Assembly (NCBI GenBank): GCA_036635475.1 | Contig: JAVWQH010000012.1 | Location: 1-53,934, forward strand | Direction: 5' to 3' | Source of the DNA: JAHHUA01 sp036635475 | GTDB taxonomy: Bacteria > Bacillota > Clostridia > Oscillospirales > Ruminococcaceae | Length of the DNA: 53,934 nucleotides | Shown here: in pieces, positions 41,695 to 50,950 of the stretch | Layout: every line of letters begins with the position of its first letter | How positions within the stretch are numbered: position 1 is the stretch's first letter | Translations under genes and position numbers: made by a program | Notes under the pieces: generated by a model | What the model saw: only the letters and a program-made list of their open reading frames with translations | Databases searched by the model: none | What the model was told of the DNA's origin: nothing

Positions 41695-42981
41695 ATGATT
41701 ATTAATGCTACAAGAGAGTTTAATTTACTTAAAAAGCTCGGCTTTGAACGTCAAGCCGGAACTGATATGGAATTAAAAGCTGCTCATATGATTGAAGACG
41801 AAATTAAATCTGCCGGCTCAACTGCTATAATTGAACCATTTGAAATTACCGATGCTGTTATTGAAAAAGCTGAACTTGAAGTTCTTGAGCCATACAATAA
41901 AAAATATACTGTAACCGCTTACAAACGTTGCCTAAATACTGATGATAACGGCTTAATCGCTGATTTCGTCTACATTGAAGATATGCTTGATGTTTCACTT
42001 GCTGATGTTAAGGACAAAATCGTGTTAGTCAATGGATATATGCGCCTTGCCTCTTATCGCAAGCTCATTAAAGCCGGTGTTGCAGGATTTATTTCTATGA
42101 CAGGCTCTTTACTTGACACTCAAGAAGACTCTGACCTTTTCACAAGAAAAATCAGAGAAACTATGGACGATATTGGATTTATTCCTGCTGTTAATATCAG
42201 AATATCAGATGCTTTTGAACTTGTAGCGCAAAAAGCTTCAAAAGTGAAAATGACTGTCAAAAATGAAAAGGTAAATCGAACTTCTCATAATGTTATTGCT
42301 GAAATTAAAGGCACAAAATATCCTGACGAAATTATATCTTTTGGAGCACATTATGACTCCGTTGAATTTTCAACAGGTGTTTATGACAACGGTGCTGGCT
42401 CGGTTATTAACCTTGAAATTTTTCGCCATTTTCTGGCTAATCCACCAAAAAGAACACTTAAATTTATGTGGTATGGTTCAGAAGAAATTGGACTTCTTGG
42501 CAGCAAGGCATATGTTGAAATGCACGAAAAAGAACTTGAAAAGCATATCTTGATGATTAATGTTGACGTTGCAGGCCCTGTAATAGGTTCTGAATCTCTT
42601 GTTATGATTGCTGACAACAGCTTTGTCAACTTTGCTGACGCATATATGAGAATTAAAGGTCACCCTGTTAAAGTAAGACAAGACACATATTCAAGTGACT
42701 GTATTCCTTTTGCAAACTGCGGTATTCCCGCCATTAACTTTATGCGTTTTGGACCTCAAGGTGCTGCATTTATTCATTGCCGCAATGATGTTATTGAATA
42801 CTTGTCACAAGATGCACTGGAAAGAACAACTATATATACTCTTGATTTTTGCGAAAACATCATAAATTCTGTCGCATTCCCTCTTGAACGCAAAATTCCT
42901 AAAGAGATGGTTGAGGCTGTTGATAAATATTTATCTAAGACACTTATAGAAGAAATAAAAAAAGAAATCGGCAAAATATAA
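41695..42981 (+). CDS. M28-family zinc aminopeptidase with PA domain
   Basis: A 428-residue metallopeptidase. The zinc site is clear: H219 in GAHYDS, aspartate in VYDNGAG, the catalytic and ligand glutamates in YGSEEIGLLG, a ligand aspartate in NVDVAGP and a histidine in FIHCRND. A protease-associated (PA) domain (about 60-150, DKIVLVNGYMRLASYRKLI) sits before the catalytic part. No signal peptide is visible, so it probably works in the cytoplasm on peptides. The ATG has AGTAGGT. A strong terminator follows, so it is monocistronic. Confidence 0.88.
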   Translation: MIINATREFNLLKKLGFERQAGTDMELKAAHMIEDEIKSAGSTAIIEPFEITDAVIEKAELEVLEPYNKKYTVTAYKRCLNTDDNGLIADFVYIEDMLDVSLADVKDKIVLVNGYMRLASYRKLIKAGVAGFISMTGSLLDTQEDSDLFTRKIRETMDDIGFIPAVNIRISDAFELVAQKASKVKMTVKNEKVNRTSHNVIAEIKGTKYPDEIISFGAHYDSVEFSTGVYDNGAGSVINLEIFRHFLANPPKRTLKFMWYGSEEIGLLGSKAYVEMHEKELEKHILMINVDVAGPVIGSESLVMIADNSFVNFADAYMRIKGHPVKVRQDTYSSDCIPFANCGIPAINFMRFGPQGAAFIHCRNDVIEYLSQDALERTTIYTLDFCENIINSVAFPLERKIPKEMVEAVDKYLSKTLIEEIKKEIGKI

Positions 42982-43000
42982 AATAGTACCAAAATCATTA

Positions 43001-43039
43001 AATGATGTGCTAAAAATTGTCTTTTGCACATCATTTTTT
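43001..43039 (+). terminator. Intrinsic terminator of the M28 peptidase gene
   Basis: Ten-bp perfect stem AATGATGTGC (43001-43010) with GCACATCATT (43026-43035), then a T-run to 43039. Confidence 0.87.
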
Positions 43040-43151
43040 GGCTAAAACAGAAAATTGTACTTAAATATATTGATTTTGTATTTTTTCTCTTTATATTTGT
43101 TGCATTTTCTGTTAAACTATCAATATTACATTTTATTAGGAGGTTTTTATT

Positions 43152-43445
43152 ATGAAGGCATTTGATACAATTAACAAAATCGAACTTGAAGTTGACGATA
43201 AAGAACTTATTCGTCTAATGGTTGAAGAAAACAGACAGGTTGACTTTATTCTTGCTGAAGAACAAACCGACTCTGACGGATACTTAACTTGGGACGTTGA
43301 ACATTGGTGTACAGTCGATGGTAAGCGTTTTATCCGCACATATGCTCTCAAAGGCAGAGAACTTCGTGACAGTACAACTCATAATATTTATGATATTCGT
43401 ACTGACTTTACTCCTGAGAAAGCTGCAAAAGTTCAACTTAGCTAA
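43152..43445 (+). CDS. 97-residue acidic protein of unknown function
   Basis: A soluble, acidic protein that I do not recognise. It starts MKAFDTINKIELEVDDKEL; the middle has YLTWDVEHWCTVDGKRFIRT with two tryptophans and one cysteine, and the end RDSTTHNIYDIRTDFTPEKA looks like a compact strand-rich fold. An excellent AGGAGG (43138-43143) lies eight bases before the ATG, and a terminator follows, so it is a real single-gene unit. A possible promoter is TTGCAT (43100-43105) with ATATTA 17 bases on, weak. No signal or membrane segment. Confidence 0.75.
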   Translation: MKAFDTINKIELEVDDKELIRLMVEENRQVDFILAEEQTDSDGYLTWDVEHWCTVDGKRFIRTYALKGRELRDSTTHNIYDIRTDFTPEKAAKVQLS

Positions 43446-43457
43446 TTATTATAATCA

Positions 43458-43495
43458 AAAATATGACAGTTGATTAATTTCATCTGTCATATTTT
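43458..43495 (+). terminator. Terminator of the 97-residue gene
   Basis: Twelve-bp perfect stem AAAATATGACAG (43458-43469) with CTGTCATATTTT (43484-43495), 13 bases after the stop. Confidence 0.75.
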
Positions 43496-43500
43496 ATATT

Positions 43501-43544
43501 TAAAAAGGCTTTGCAATTGATTTTGATACAATTGCAAAGCCTTT
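43501..43544 (-). terminator. Terminator of MATE copy 3
   Basis: Sixteen-bp perfect stem (43504-43519 with 43529-43544), nine-base loop, U-run on the minus strand. It stands back to back with the terminator of the converging 97-residue gene. Confidence 0.88.
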
Positions 43545-43557
43545 AAACTATATTTAA

Positions 43558-44904
43558 TTATGTTCTGTCGAAACTATACATCCAATCAGATTTAAGATAA
43601 TAAATCAAGAAGATAATGGAACTTAATGTCCAAGTTAATGGATATGCCCAAAAGACAACTTGAATTTGTGGGATAAATCTTGTAACCACAGTTATATAAG
43701 ACACCCTGATTATACACCAACAAACAAGCATAACTAACATTGGAACAATTGACTTGCCTGCTCCTCTTAAAATTCCTGCTACGCAATGGGAAAAAGCAAG
43801 CAATACATAAAATAAAGCTATTGTATGAGCTTGAGAAGTACCGAATGCTACAACTTCCGCTTCACTATTGAAAATTGAAATGAAGTGAGGTGCGAACACG
43901 AAAAAGATTATACCAATTGTTTCAGCAAGAATTGTAGATGAAATAATTCCGAATTTTGCACCTTGTTTTGCACGTTCATATTCTTTTGCGCCTAAATTTT
44001 GGCTGATAAACGTTGTCATTGAAAGTGCAAAACTTGTTATTGGGATGAAAGCAAAACCTTCAATTTTTGAATATGCTCCGCAACCGGCAACCGCCATTGC
44101 ACCAAAAGAATTAATATTGGACTGAACAACAATATTTGCAAGAGCAATTACTGAGTTTTGCATACCCGATGGTATTCCAACGTTTAGAATTTGCTTTAAA
44201 ATATCAAACTTTAACCTGATTTTTCTGAAATTAACATTATGAACATCATTAGTATGAGATAATTTATAAAAAGCTAATATTGCACTTACTGTTTGAGCTA
44301 TAATAGTTGCCAACGCAGCACCGCCTATGCCCATATTAAAAACTGCAACAAATAATAAATCTAAAACCACGTTCACAATTGATGAAACAATTAAATACTG
44401 TAAAGGGTGCTTGCTGTCACCAACTGATTGGAAAATTCCTGCCGCAGTATTATACAAAACATTTGATAGTATTCCTGCAAAATAAATTCTGACATATATT
44501 GTTGCCATCGGCAAAACCGATTCGGGAGTACCCATCAATATCAGTATTTGTGGCGCTAACCATGTTCCCAAAGCAGTTAAAATAATACCTGAAATTATGC
44601 CAAAACCAATTGTTGTATGTATCGCATTTTGGACATTATCTTTTTCATTAGCACCATAATATCTCGAAATAACAACACCTGCACCGGAAAAAATTCCACC
44701 AAATAATCCAACAAGCAAAAAAATCAATGAGCCTGTTGAACTTATTGCAGCAAGGGCATCTCTTCCAACATAATTTCCAACCACCAGTGAATCAACAACA
44801 TTATAAAGTTGTTGAAATAAATTTCCCCAAAAAATCGGCAGGGCAAATTTTATGATTTTTTTACTGATTGAACCCTCGGTCATTAGCAAAGTTTCAGATT
44901 TCAT
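43558..44904 (-). CDS. MATE-family efflux protein, copy 3
   Basis: A 448-residue protein with about twelve membrane segments and both MatE halves. The N-terminal FALPIFWGNLFQQLYNVVDS and VGNYVGRDALAAISS, and GGIFSGAGVVISRYYGA near 80, match copy 2 closely. It is likely a Na+/H+-driven exporter of organic cations or metabolites; the substrate is unknown. The ATG has AAGGAG at a rather long distance (about 14 bases). It has its own promoter about 155 bases upstream and a strong terminator. Confidence 0.88.
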   Translation of the reverse strand: MKSETLLMTEGSISKKIIKFALPIFWGNLFQQLYNVVDSLVVGNYVGRDALAAISSTGSLIFLLVGLFGGIFSGAGVVISRYYGANEKDNVQNAIHTTIGFGIISGIILTALGTWLAPQILILMGTPESVLPMATIYVRIYFAGILSNVLYNTAAGIFQSVGDSKHPLQYLIVSSIVNVVLDLLFVAVFNMGIGGAALATIIAQTVSAILAFYKLSHTNDVHNVNFRKIRLKFDILKQILNVGIPSGMQNSVIALANIVVQSNINSFGAMAVAGCGAYSKIEGFAFIPITSFALSMTTFISQNLGAKEYERAKQGAKFGIISSTILAETIGIIFFVFAPHFISIFNSEAEVVAFGTSQAHTIALFYVLLAFSHCVAGILRGAGKSIVPMLVMLVCWCIIRVSYITVVTRFIPQIQVVFWAYPLTWTLSSIIFLIYYLKSDWMYSFDRT

Positions 44905-45059
44905 TAATATATGTCATCTCCTTGTAAAATAATTAGTGTAATTTTTTAAGGTGTTTGAAATTTGCATAAAAATAAATATTTGTACACATTCATCATATTT
45001 TAACATTGGCTCAGCAATACTATAATATTCACTTTAATTTTTCTTGTTTATATAAACAT

Positions 45060-45088
45060 ATTATATACCTTTTACTCACCTTAATCAA
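45060..45088 (-). promoter_or_regulatory. Sigma-A type promoter of MATE copy 3
   Basis: Minus strand TTGATT (45083-45088), 17-base spacer, TATAAT (45060-45065). Confidence 0.75.
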
Positions 45089-45208
45089 TACTTTAGCAAA
45101 AAAAGTAATAAATTATTGGAGCTTGATTGTAAAATCTATACTCTTATAAATAGCACCAATTTTTAATTTTCAATTATTGCTGTTTTTTGGATAAATAATC
45201 CCAATATG

Positions 45209-45237
45209 TTGCATAATTGTTAAAATTATGTTATAAT
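45209..45237 (+). promoter_or_regulatory. Sigma-A type promoter of the chemoreceptor gene
   Basis: TTGCAT (45209-45214), 17-base spacer, TATAAT (45232-45237), 57 bases before the ATG. Confidence 0.82.
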
Positions 45238-45293
45238 TTTTTTATTCAGTTAACACAAATATACGTGCAAATAATTTTTTAGGAGTTGTGACA

Positions 45294-47060
45294 ATGAAAA
45301 AAGTAACAAAACAATCAACCGTAGCGAGATTTTTGGGGTTTACGTCCATCATATTGCTAGTTTTAGCCGCTGTTTTAGCTGTGTTGACCAGCTTATCTAA
45401 TCGGTTTCTGGAAACTAATACCAACAACAAATATGAACTGGTTAAAAATGCTAATGATTTTTGCGATGCTTCTAATTACCTCACTCAACAAGTTCAATAT
45501 TTTGTTGTAACTGGCGATTTACAGTATCACGATAACTATTTCAATGAAGTTAATTCAAGCAAAAGAAGAGAAAAAGCTGTAGAAAAAATGGTTCAAATTG
45601 GTTTGACAGCTGATGAAAAATCTATTATTGATAATATTGCTGCAATTTCCAATACGCTTATTCCTCTTGAAGAAAAAGCTATGAATTTAACAAAATCCAG
45701 CCAAAAAAGCGAAGCACAAGACATTGTTTATGGTTTAGATTACAAAACTCAAACTGATAAAATTGCTAATCTAACACAAACTTTTTTTGATTCAATAACT
45801 ACACGTACTGACAAAAATATAGAACAAAATAATACGATGGTATGGCTTTATACCACTATAAACCTAATTGTATTAGTAATAATTCTTCTTTTCCAAATTA
45901 TGCTCGTATTGTTTATCATAAAAAAATTATTAAAACCAATGATTAAAGTTTTAAATAATATGAATGCTATGTCTGAGGGCGATTTATCCTCAAATTTTGA
46001 TTTACAAGAAGATACATCAGAAATTGGTCAATTAGCTTATGCAATGAATAAATCACGTGGTTTCCAAAAAGAAATTATCAGCGATATTAAATATCTGTTA
46101 AGCGAAATGGCTAACGGAAATTTTGTTATAAAATCACGTGCCGCTGATAACTACCTTGGCGAATATAATGACATTCTTATCTCAATAAGACAAATTAATT
46201 CAAACCTTAATAACACACTTTTACAAATTGACTTAGCCTCCGAACAAGTGGCAGATGGTTCTGAACAAGTATCAGCCGGTGCTCAATCACTAAGTCAAGG
46301 TGCAACAGAACAAGCCGCTTCAATTCAAGAATTATCAGCTTCTATTTCAAGTATTGCTGACAAAATTAAAGAAACTGCCACACATTCAAAGCAGGCTAAT
46401 TCTCTTACACTTCAATCTGCTGAGGCACTTAACGAAAGCTCACGACAGATGAATAATATGATTACTGCTATGAATGATATTGCAGGCTCATCTAGCCAAA
46501 TTAGCAACATTATAAAAACAATTGATAATATTGCATTCCAAACAAATATATTAGCATTGAATGCGGCTGTCGAAGCTGCAAGAGCAGGTGAAGCAGGAAA
46601 AGGTTTTGCTGTTGTTGCCGATGAAGTTAGAAATCTTGCTCAAAAATCAGCCGAGGCTGCTAAAAATACAACTGTTCTTATTGAAAATTCAGTTTTAAGC
46701 GTTGATAAAGGTACTTTGATTGCTAATGAAACTGCAAAGTCACTGGAAGCTGTTGTTGAAAATTCAAGTAAGATTGGTGTAATTATTGCTGACATAGCAA
46801 AAGTTGCTGACGAACAAGCAATTGGTGCATCACAAATTAGTCAAGGCATTGAACAAATTTCAGAAGTTGTCCAAACCAACTCTGCTACATCTGAAGAGAG
46901 TGCTGCTGCAAGTGAGCAACTAAACAGTCAAGCAAGTATGCTAAAAGAACTTATTTCTCAATTTAAACTAAGCAATGCCAATGCAACATCATATGAAATT
47001 CCAAAAAAATCTAATCAAACAACAACTTTTTCATATGAAAATGATGGTTCAAAGTATTAA
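45294..47060 (+). CDS. Methyl-accepting chemotaxis protein
   Basis: A 588-residue membrane receptor. Membrane helix one (about 13-32), an outer four-helix-type sensor of about 150 residues, helix two (about 185-210), HAMP (about 210-262), then the signalling coiled coil with the tip NIAFQTNILALNAAVEAARA followed by GEAGKGFAVVADEVRNLAQK (about 420-460), where CheA and CheW dock. Methylation helices flank it. No CheR-binding pentapeptide is seen at the end. The start at 45294 has AGGAG eight bases before; GTG 45288 is in frame but too close. No other chemotaxis gene is in the window, so the ligand is unknown. Confidence 0.93.
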   Translation: MKKVTKQSTVARFLGFTSIILLVLAAVLAVLTSLSNRFLETNTNNKYELVKNANDFCDASNYLTQQVQYFVVTGDLQYHDNYFNEVNSSKRREKAVEKMVQIGLTADEKSIIDNIAAISNTLIPLEEKAMNLTKSSQKSEAQDIVYGLDYKTQTDKIANLTQTFFDSITTRTDKNIEQNNTMVWLYTTINLIVLVIILLFQIMLVLFIIKKLLKPMIKVLNNMNAMSEGDLSSNFDLQEDTSEIGQLAYAMNKSRGFQKEIISDIKYLLSEMANGNFVIKSRAADNYLGEYNDILISIRQINSNLNNTLLQIDLASEQVADGSEQVSAGAQSLSQGATEQAASIQELSASISSIADKIKETATHSKQANSLTLQSAEALNESSRQMNNMITAMNDIAGSSSQISNIIKTIDNIAFQTNILALNAAVEAARAGEAGKGFAVVADEVRNLAQKSAEAAKNTTVLIENSVLSVDKGTLIANETAKSLEAVVENSSKIGVIIADIAKVADEQAIGASQISQGIEQISEVVQTNSATSEESAAASEQLNSQASMLKELISQFKLSNANATSYEIPKKSNQTTTFSYENDGSKY

Positions 47061-47080
47061 TTCAACTGAAATGAATAGCA

Positions 47081-47117
47081 AAAACGGCGAGTTATTTTTA
47101 AAATAACTCGCCGTTTT
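47081..47117. terminator. Bidirectional terminator between chemoreceptor and DUF1847 genes
   Basis: Perfect 17-bp stem (47081-47097 with 47101-47117) with a three-base loop, A-run on one side and T-run on the other, serving both converging genes. Confidence 0.92.
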
Positions 47118-47136
47118 ATATTTACCATCTTAAAAT

Positions 47137-47760
47137 TTACTTAAATAGTTTTTTTCCATAATATCCTTCTGCTTGATATATTGCGCCAATAGGATTGTGG
47201 CATAAAACTCTATCTTTAACTACAAGAACTGTTAATGGAGCTTCAAGATATTTAATAGCCAATGTATCGTGGCCAACACACAATCCAAACAAGATATTAA
47301 AATCAACATTTTCCATATTTAATAGCTTTGCTTGTCCAATTGGATTGCACATAATATCATCTTTTTGTCCAGAAATTTTTTCATTTTCGCCTATTCCTAA
47401 TGCACTTTTAGGAACTGAGCCGTTTTTACAAATTATTGACACCACTTCAAAACCATTGTGTTCTAAAATTTTAGTCAAAATCTTTGCTTCATTTTTCAAT
47501 CCCATACAAAAAGCCAATCCGATTTTTTTATATTCACATTTTTTCATAAATTGGATTGTTTCTTCTACCCTTGTCCAATTGCAATATCCTTCCGCCTCAA
47601 CTAAAGCTGAATTGTATGCAATTTTATGGTTTTCTTCATCTTTATATAGTTCCATAACTTCATCAAGATACTGATTATCAGCCGTTGGGCAGACTTTTGG
47701 CAAGTTATCTTTTTCACCGGAAGTACAGCTATATTTACCACATTTTGAGCAATTATACAT
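47137..47760 (-). CDS. DUF1847 cysteine-rich, putative metal-binding protein
   Basis: A 207-residue protein of the DUF1847 family. It has CSKCGKYSC at residues 4-12 and single cysteines in VCPTAD, GYCNW, AFCMGLKNEA, DDIMCNPIGQA, FGLCVGHD and LCHNPIGAIY. The repeated CNPIG/CHNPIG pattern and the glycine-rich turns suggest a Rossmann-like fold with a metal or cluster site. Function is unknown. It is 21 bases after the ABC ATPase gene with a GAGGTA site and no terminator between, so it is the fourth gene of the importer operon and may act on what is imported. Confidence 0.85.
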   Translation of the reverse strand: MYNCSKCGKYSCTSGEKDNLPKVCPTADNQYLDEVMELYKDEENHKIAYNSALVEAEGYCNWTRVEETIQFMKKCEYKKIGLAFCMGLKNEAKILTKILEHNGFEVVSIICKNGSVPKSALGIGENEKISGQKDDIMCNPIGQAKLLNMENVDFNILFGLCVGHDTLAIKYLEAPLTVLVVKDRVLCHNPIGAIYQAEGYYGKKLFK

Positions 47761-47780
47761 CGTTTTTACCTCATATTAAT

Positions 47781-48551
47781 TTAATCATTTGATGAATATT
47801 TTTGTAAATCTTCAAGCAATTCTTCAGTAAGTTTTCCATATTCGGGATTTTTTCTTTCACGTGGTCTATCCATATTTACGTAAATATCTTTTTCAATTCC
47901 GCCATTTGTTTTACTGACAAAAATAATTCTATCTGCTAAATAAATTGCTTCGTCCACACTATGAGTTACAAAAACTATTGTCTTTTTGTGCTTTTCCCAT
48001 ATACGCAAAAGTTCTTTTTGCAGCTGTATTCTCGTATATGCGTCTAATGCACCAAATGGTTCGTCCATCAAAACAATATCAGGATTATTTGCTAATGCCC
48101 TTGCTATTGCAACTCTTTGCTGCATACCACCTGATAACTCATATGGCATTGATTGACTAAACTCGGTCATTCCAATCATTTCAAGATATTCTGCGGCAAT
48201 TTTGTTTTTTTCTTGTTTAGCTGTTTTATTGAAGTCTAAGCCTAACGTTATATTGTCTTGCACATTTAGCCATGGCATTAGTGAATAATTTTGAAAAACC
48301 ATTCCGATTTCTCTGCGTGGTGATTTGTGCTTTTCGTTCTTGTACAGCACCTCACCGTTTGTTGCTTCTTCAAGTCCCGCAAGTATTCTTAGCAATGTAG
48401 ATTTTCCACAGCCTGATGCACCAACTAAGCAAACAAACTGATTTTCTTCTATTGCTAAATTAACATTTTTCAGCACTTTTAGCTCATCTTTATTGTCTTT
48501 TGAAGGAAAAAATTTATCAACATTTTTAACTTCAATAATTGGTTGTGACAT
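47781..48551 (-). CDS. ABC importer ATPase (nitrate/sulfonate/taurine type)
   Basis: A 256-residue ATPase of the SsuB/TauB/NrtD group with Walker A GASGCGKST near 41, Q-loop VFQNYSLMPWLNV, signature LSGGMQQR, Walker B IVLMDEPFGALD and H-loop FVTHSVDEAIYLADR. It powers the permease next to it. The ATG has GGAGG. It lies 12 bases after the permease gene. The group also includes riboflavin-precursor, pyrimidine and metal-chelate importers, so the substrate is open. Confidence 0.9.
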   Translation of the reverse strand: MSQPIIEVKNVDKFFPSKDNKDELKVLKNVNLAIEENQFVCLVGASGCGKSTLLRILAGLEEATNGEVLYKNEKHKSPRREIGMVFQNYSLMPWLNVQDNITLGLDFNKTAKQEKNKIAAEYLEMIGMTEFSQSMPYELSGGMQQRVAIARALANNPDIVLMDEPFGALDAYTRIQLQKELLRIWEKHKKTIVFVTHSVDEAIYLADRIIFVSKTNGGIEKDIYVNMDRPRERKNPEYGKLTEELLEDLQKYSSND

Positions 48552-48563
48552 TTTTTTCCTCCT

Positions 48564-49400
48564 TTATTTAACTTTATTTTCCCATGAAAAATATTTTTTA
48601 ACAATAATTCTAAAAACTCCGTCCAGTAATGCGCCAATCAACCCAATACAAACCATACCTGTTATAACTAAGTCTACTCTTGCCAATTCATATGCGTGAG
48701 TTATTAAGTACCCAACTCCCGACATACTTCCCGGTAGCATTTCAGCACTAACAAGGCAAACCCACGAAGATGCAAGTCCCATTCTCATTCCATTGATAAT
48801 TGTGGGTGCAGCTCCCGGCAACAAAACTCGAAAAAATATATCTTTTTCAGATGCTCCAAGAACTTTTGCTGATTCAATAAATGTTGTTCTAACGTTTCGC
48901 ACTCCAAATAGTACATTGCCGAATATTGGGAAAAATGAACCAAGTGCTATCAAAAATATCATACTTAACTTAAAATTATCCCAAACTGCGTATGTTGCTC
49001 CATATGACATATTCATAACTGTTGCTATACTTTTTATTCCAAACCAACCTAATACTAACGGTTGCCAAGCTATAGATGGAATTGGTTTGAAAATGCTTAT
49101 AAAATTTTCGCATAGATTTGCCATAAAATTGTAATATCCCATCAATAAACCCAGCGGTAATGCAATAAGTATTCCAAATAAATAGCCAAGTAAAACTCGC
49201 ACTAAACTGTAAAAAATATTTTTGGGGATACTGCCTAAACCTACAAAATTATCAAAAGCATGTATAAAATTATTTATAACACTTGATGGCGATGGAAGTA
49301 TAACTTGACTATTTATTTTTGACGCAGCAACTTCCCATATTGCTAAAAACAATATGGGAAGTATGGAGGCTATCAAAATCTTTTTTATTTTATTTCCCAT
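48564..49400 (-). CDS. ABC importer permease (SsuC/TauC type)
   Basis: A 278-residue membrane protein with about six segments and the binding-protein-dependent transport signature (EAA loop ESAKVLGASEKDIFFRVLLPGAAPTI near 180-205). Its N-terminal half (LPSPSSVINNFIHAF near 35) is typical of SsuC/TauC/NrtB. The ATG has GAGGTTGTT. A weak seven-bp hairpin (49412-49430) lies between it and the binding-protein gene. It forms a homodimeric channel in the family. Confidence 0.9.
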   Translation of the reverse strand: MGNKIKKILIASILPILFLAIWEVAASKINSQVILPSPSSVINNFIHAFDNFVGLGSIPKNIFYSLVRVLLGYLFGILIALPLGLLMGYYNFMANLCENFISIFKPIPSIAWQPLVLGWFGIKSIATVMNMSYGATYAVWDNFKLSMIFLIALGSFFPIFGNVLFGVRNVRTTFIESAKVLGASEKDIFFRVLLPGAAPTIINGMRMGLASSWVCLVSAEMLPGSMSGVGYLITHAYELARVDLVITGMVCIGLIGALLDGVFRIIVKKYFSWENKVK

Positions 49401-49449
49401 AACAACCTCAGCAGTATTAAACTAATACTGTTTCTTTCAGAGTATTTTG

Positions 49450-50667
49450 TTATTTGCCCGCTGCATTTATTAATGAAAAATCGAATAGCATAGCTTGAAC
49501 TTCTTCAAAAGATTTACCAACAAATCTTCCCTCAAATTTGCCCATCTGAGTCATTATTTCGTAGTATCTCTTCATGCCTGAATTGAATTTTTCATCTGGA
49601 TTTGTTGTGTATGTAGTATCATTTTGCATCAGCAGTTCTTTTTCCATACCAACAAATGGCACTAGCGCTACTGTTGCTTCTTCTCTATTTGTATTTGCAT
49701 ATTCCATTATGTCTTTTGTTGCACTGACAAGTGCTGCTGAAATCACTGGATTTTCTTTAATAAGTTTTTGTGTTGCATTCATTGTACAACAAGGAAAATC
49801 CACCCATTTTCCTCCTGGAAGTTCATCTAATTTTGCAATATTTTTACCTATACCTTGTGCAACAGCATTTTGTGGGTTTGGAACAGGTGCTGCCCATAGT
49901 TCAACTTGTCCTGAACTTAGTGCAGGAATTAAATTGGCAATTCCCTTCAAATCCATCATTAAAACATCAGCGGAATAGTCTGCTGGGTCTTCTGTTACTG
50001 TTACGCCTGCCTCTTTAAGAGCAAATTCAAGAACGATTCTTGGGCTGCTGATTGCGGAATGATATCCAGCCAAAATTGGTTTATCTGAAGACTTTGCATA
50101 GGCTACTAGTTCTTCAAAGTTATTATATGGTGCGTCTTTTTTTGCAACAATTGAAACGCCACCACTTTGAATTGGGCAAAGAATACTCACATCAGTTCCT
50201 TTATCATATGTTGTGAACATAGCTGTGCTTGAACAAAATCCCAAATCCAAATGCCCTTGACTCATAAGTGTTGCACATTCAGATGCACCCTTTGTCATAA
50301 CATGGTTCACATATGCGATAACTTCGCCATCTTTGACTAATTCAAGTTGAGAATCAGTTATTGGATTGAAGTGAACTGCATTATCTTTGAATGCCTCAGG
50401 AGCTAAGAAAGCCAATTGCATATTACCTGTATGTAATTCATTACTCCAACCAAGATTAAATGTTGGAACGTCTTTATTGGTAGTACTTTTTGTTTCCTTG
50501 CTTACTGTTTCTGAACTTGATTGTGAAGACACAGTGTCTTTTGAAACGTCACTTGATTGTGATGTTGAGGATTGAGAATTTTCCTTTGTAGTTGGTTCTG
50601 TCTTTGCATTACAGGCTGTTAAACCCAAAAGCATAACAAAACTTAACATTATAGCTATCTTTTTCAT
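49450..50667 (-). CDS. ABC substrate-binding lipoprotein (NrtA/SsuA/TauA-like)
   Basis: A 405-residue lipoprotein with signal peptide and lipobox LTAC (Cys near 19). A linker of some 45 residues very rich in Ser, Thr and Glu follows (to about residue 68), then a two-lobe binding domain of the NMT1/SsuA type: LGWSNELHTGNMQLAF near 72, GHLDLGFCSS near 150, ISSPRIVLEFALKEAGV near 215 and CCTMNATQKLI near 300. The ligand, perhaps an organic sulfur compound, nitrate-like anion or vitamin precursor, cannot be told. First gene of a four-gene operon. Confidence 0.87.
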   Translation of the reverse strand: MKKIAIMLSFVMLLGLTACNAKTEPTTKENSQSSTSQSSDVSKDTVSSQSSSETVSKETKSTTNKDVPTFNLGWSNELHTGNMQLAFLAPEAFKDNAVHFNPITDSQLELVKDGEVIAYVNHVMTKGASECATLMSQGHLDLGFCSSTAMFTTYDKGTDVSILCPIQSGGVSIVAKKDAPYNNFEELVAYAKSSDKPILAGYHSAISSPRIVLEFALKEAGVTVTEDPADYSADVLMMDLKGIANLIPALSSGQVELWAAPVPNPQNAVAQGIGKNIAKLDELPGGKWVDFPCCTMNATQKLIKENPVISAALVSATKDIMEYANTNREEATVALVPFVGMEKELLMQNDTTYTTNPDEKFNSGMKRYYEIMTQMGKFEGRFVGKSFEEVQAMLFDFSLINAAGK

Positions 50668-50727
50668 TTAAAATATCCTTTCAAGCTTTGAGTATAAATT
50701 TGTTTAAATATTCCATAAACATTTCAT

Positions 50728-50756
50728 ATTATATATTGATAATGTATAACTGTCCA
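50728..50756 (-). promoter_or_regulatory. Promoter of the SsuA-like importer operon
   Basis: Minus strand TGGACA (50751-50756), 17-base spacer, TATAAT (50728-50733). A second possible start lies upstream, TTGACA (50818-50823) with AGATAA 17 bases on. Confidence 0.65.
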
Positions 50757-50890
50757 ATATATAAACGCAATGAATTTCAACATTATTATACAAATTATCT
50801 ATACATTTGATAATAATTGTCAATAACTAATAAGAAAATTTTCATTGTTAGTAAAATTTTGTGTAATCTGTAATGCTCATATAAACATAA

Positions 50891-50941
50891 CAAAAACAGG
50901 CTCTGTTTATTGGCAACTTTGACCAATAAGCAGAGCCTGTT
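50891..50941 (-). terminator. Intrinsic terminator of the fakA gene
   Basis: A 19-bp stem with one mismatch (50895-50913 with 50923-50941), nine-base loop, then U-rich sequence on the minus strand, ten bases after the fakA stop. Confidence 0.88.
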
Positions 50942-50950
50942 AATAACAAT

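Larger units (their letters stand above)
44905..45293. other. Divergent AT-rich region between MATE copy 3 and the chemoreceptor
   Basis: About 390 bases holding one promoter for each side (45060-45088 minus, 45209-45237 plus). The MATE side has an untranslated leader of about 150 bases in which I found no convincing fold or reading frame. Confidence 0.5.
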
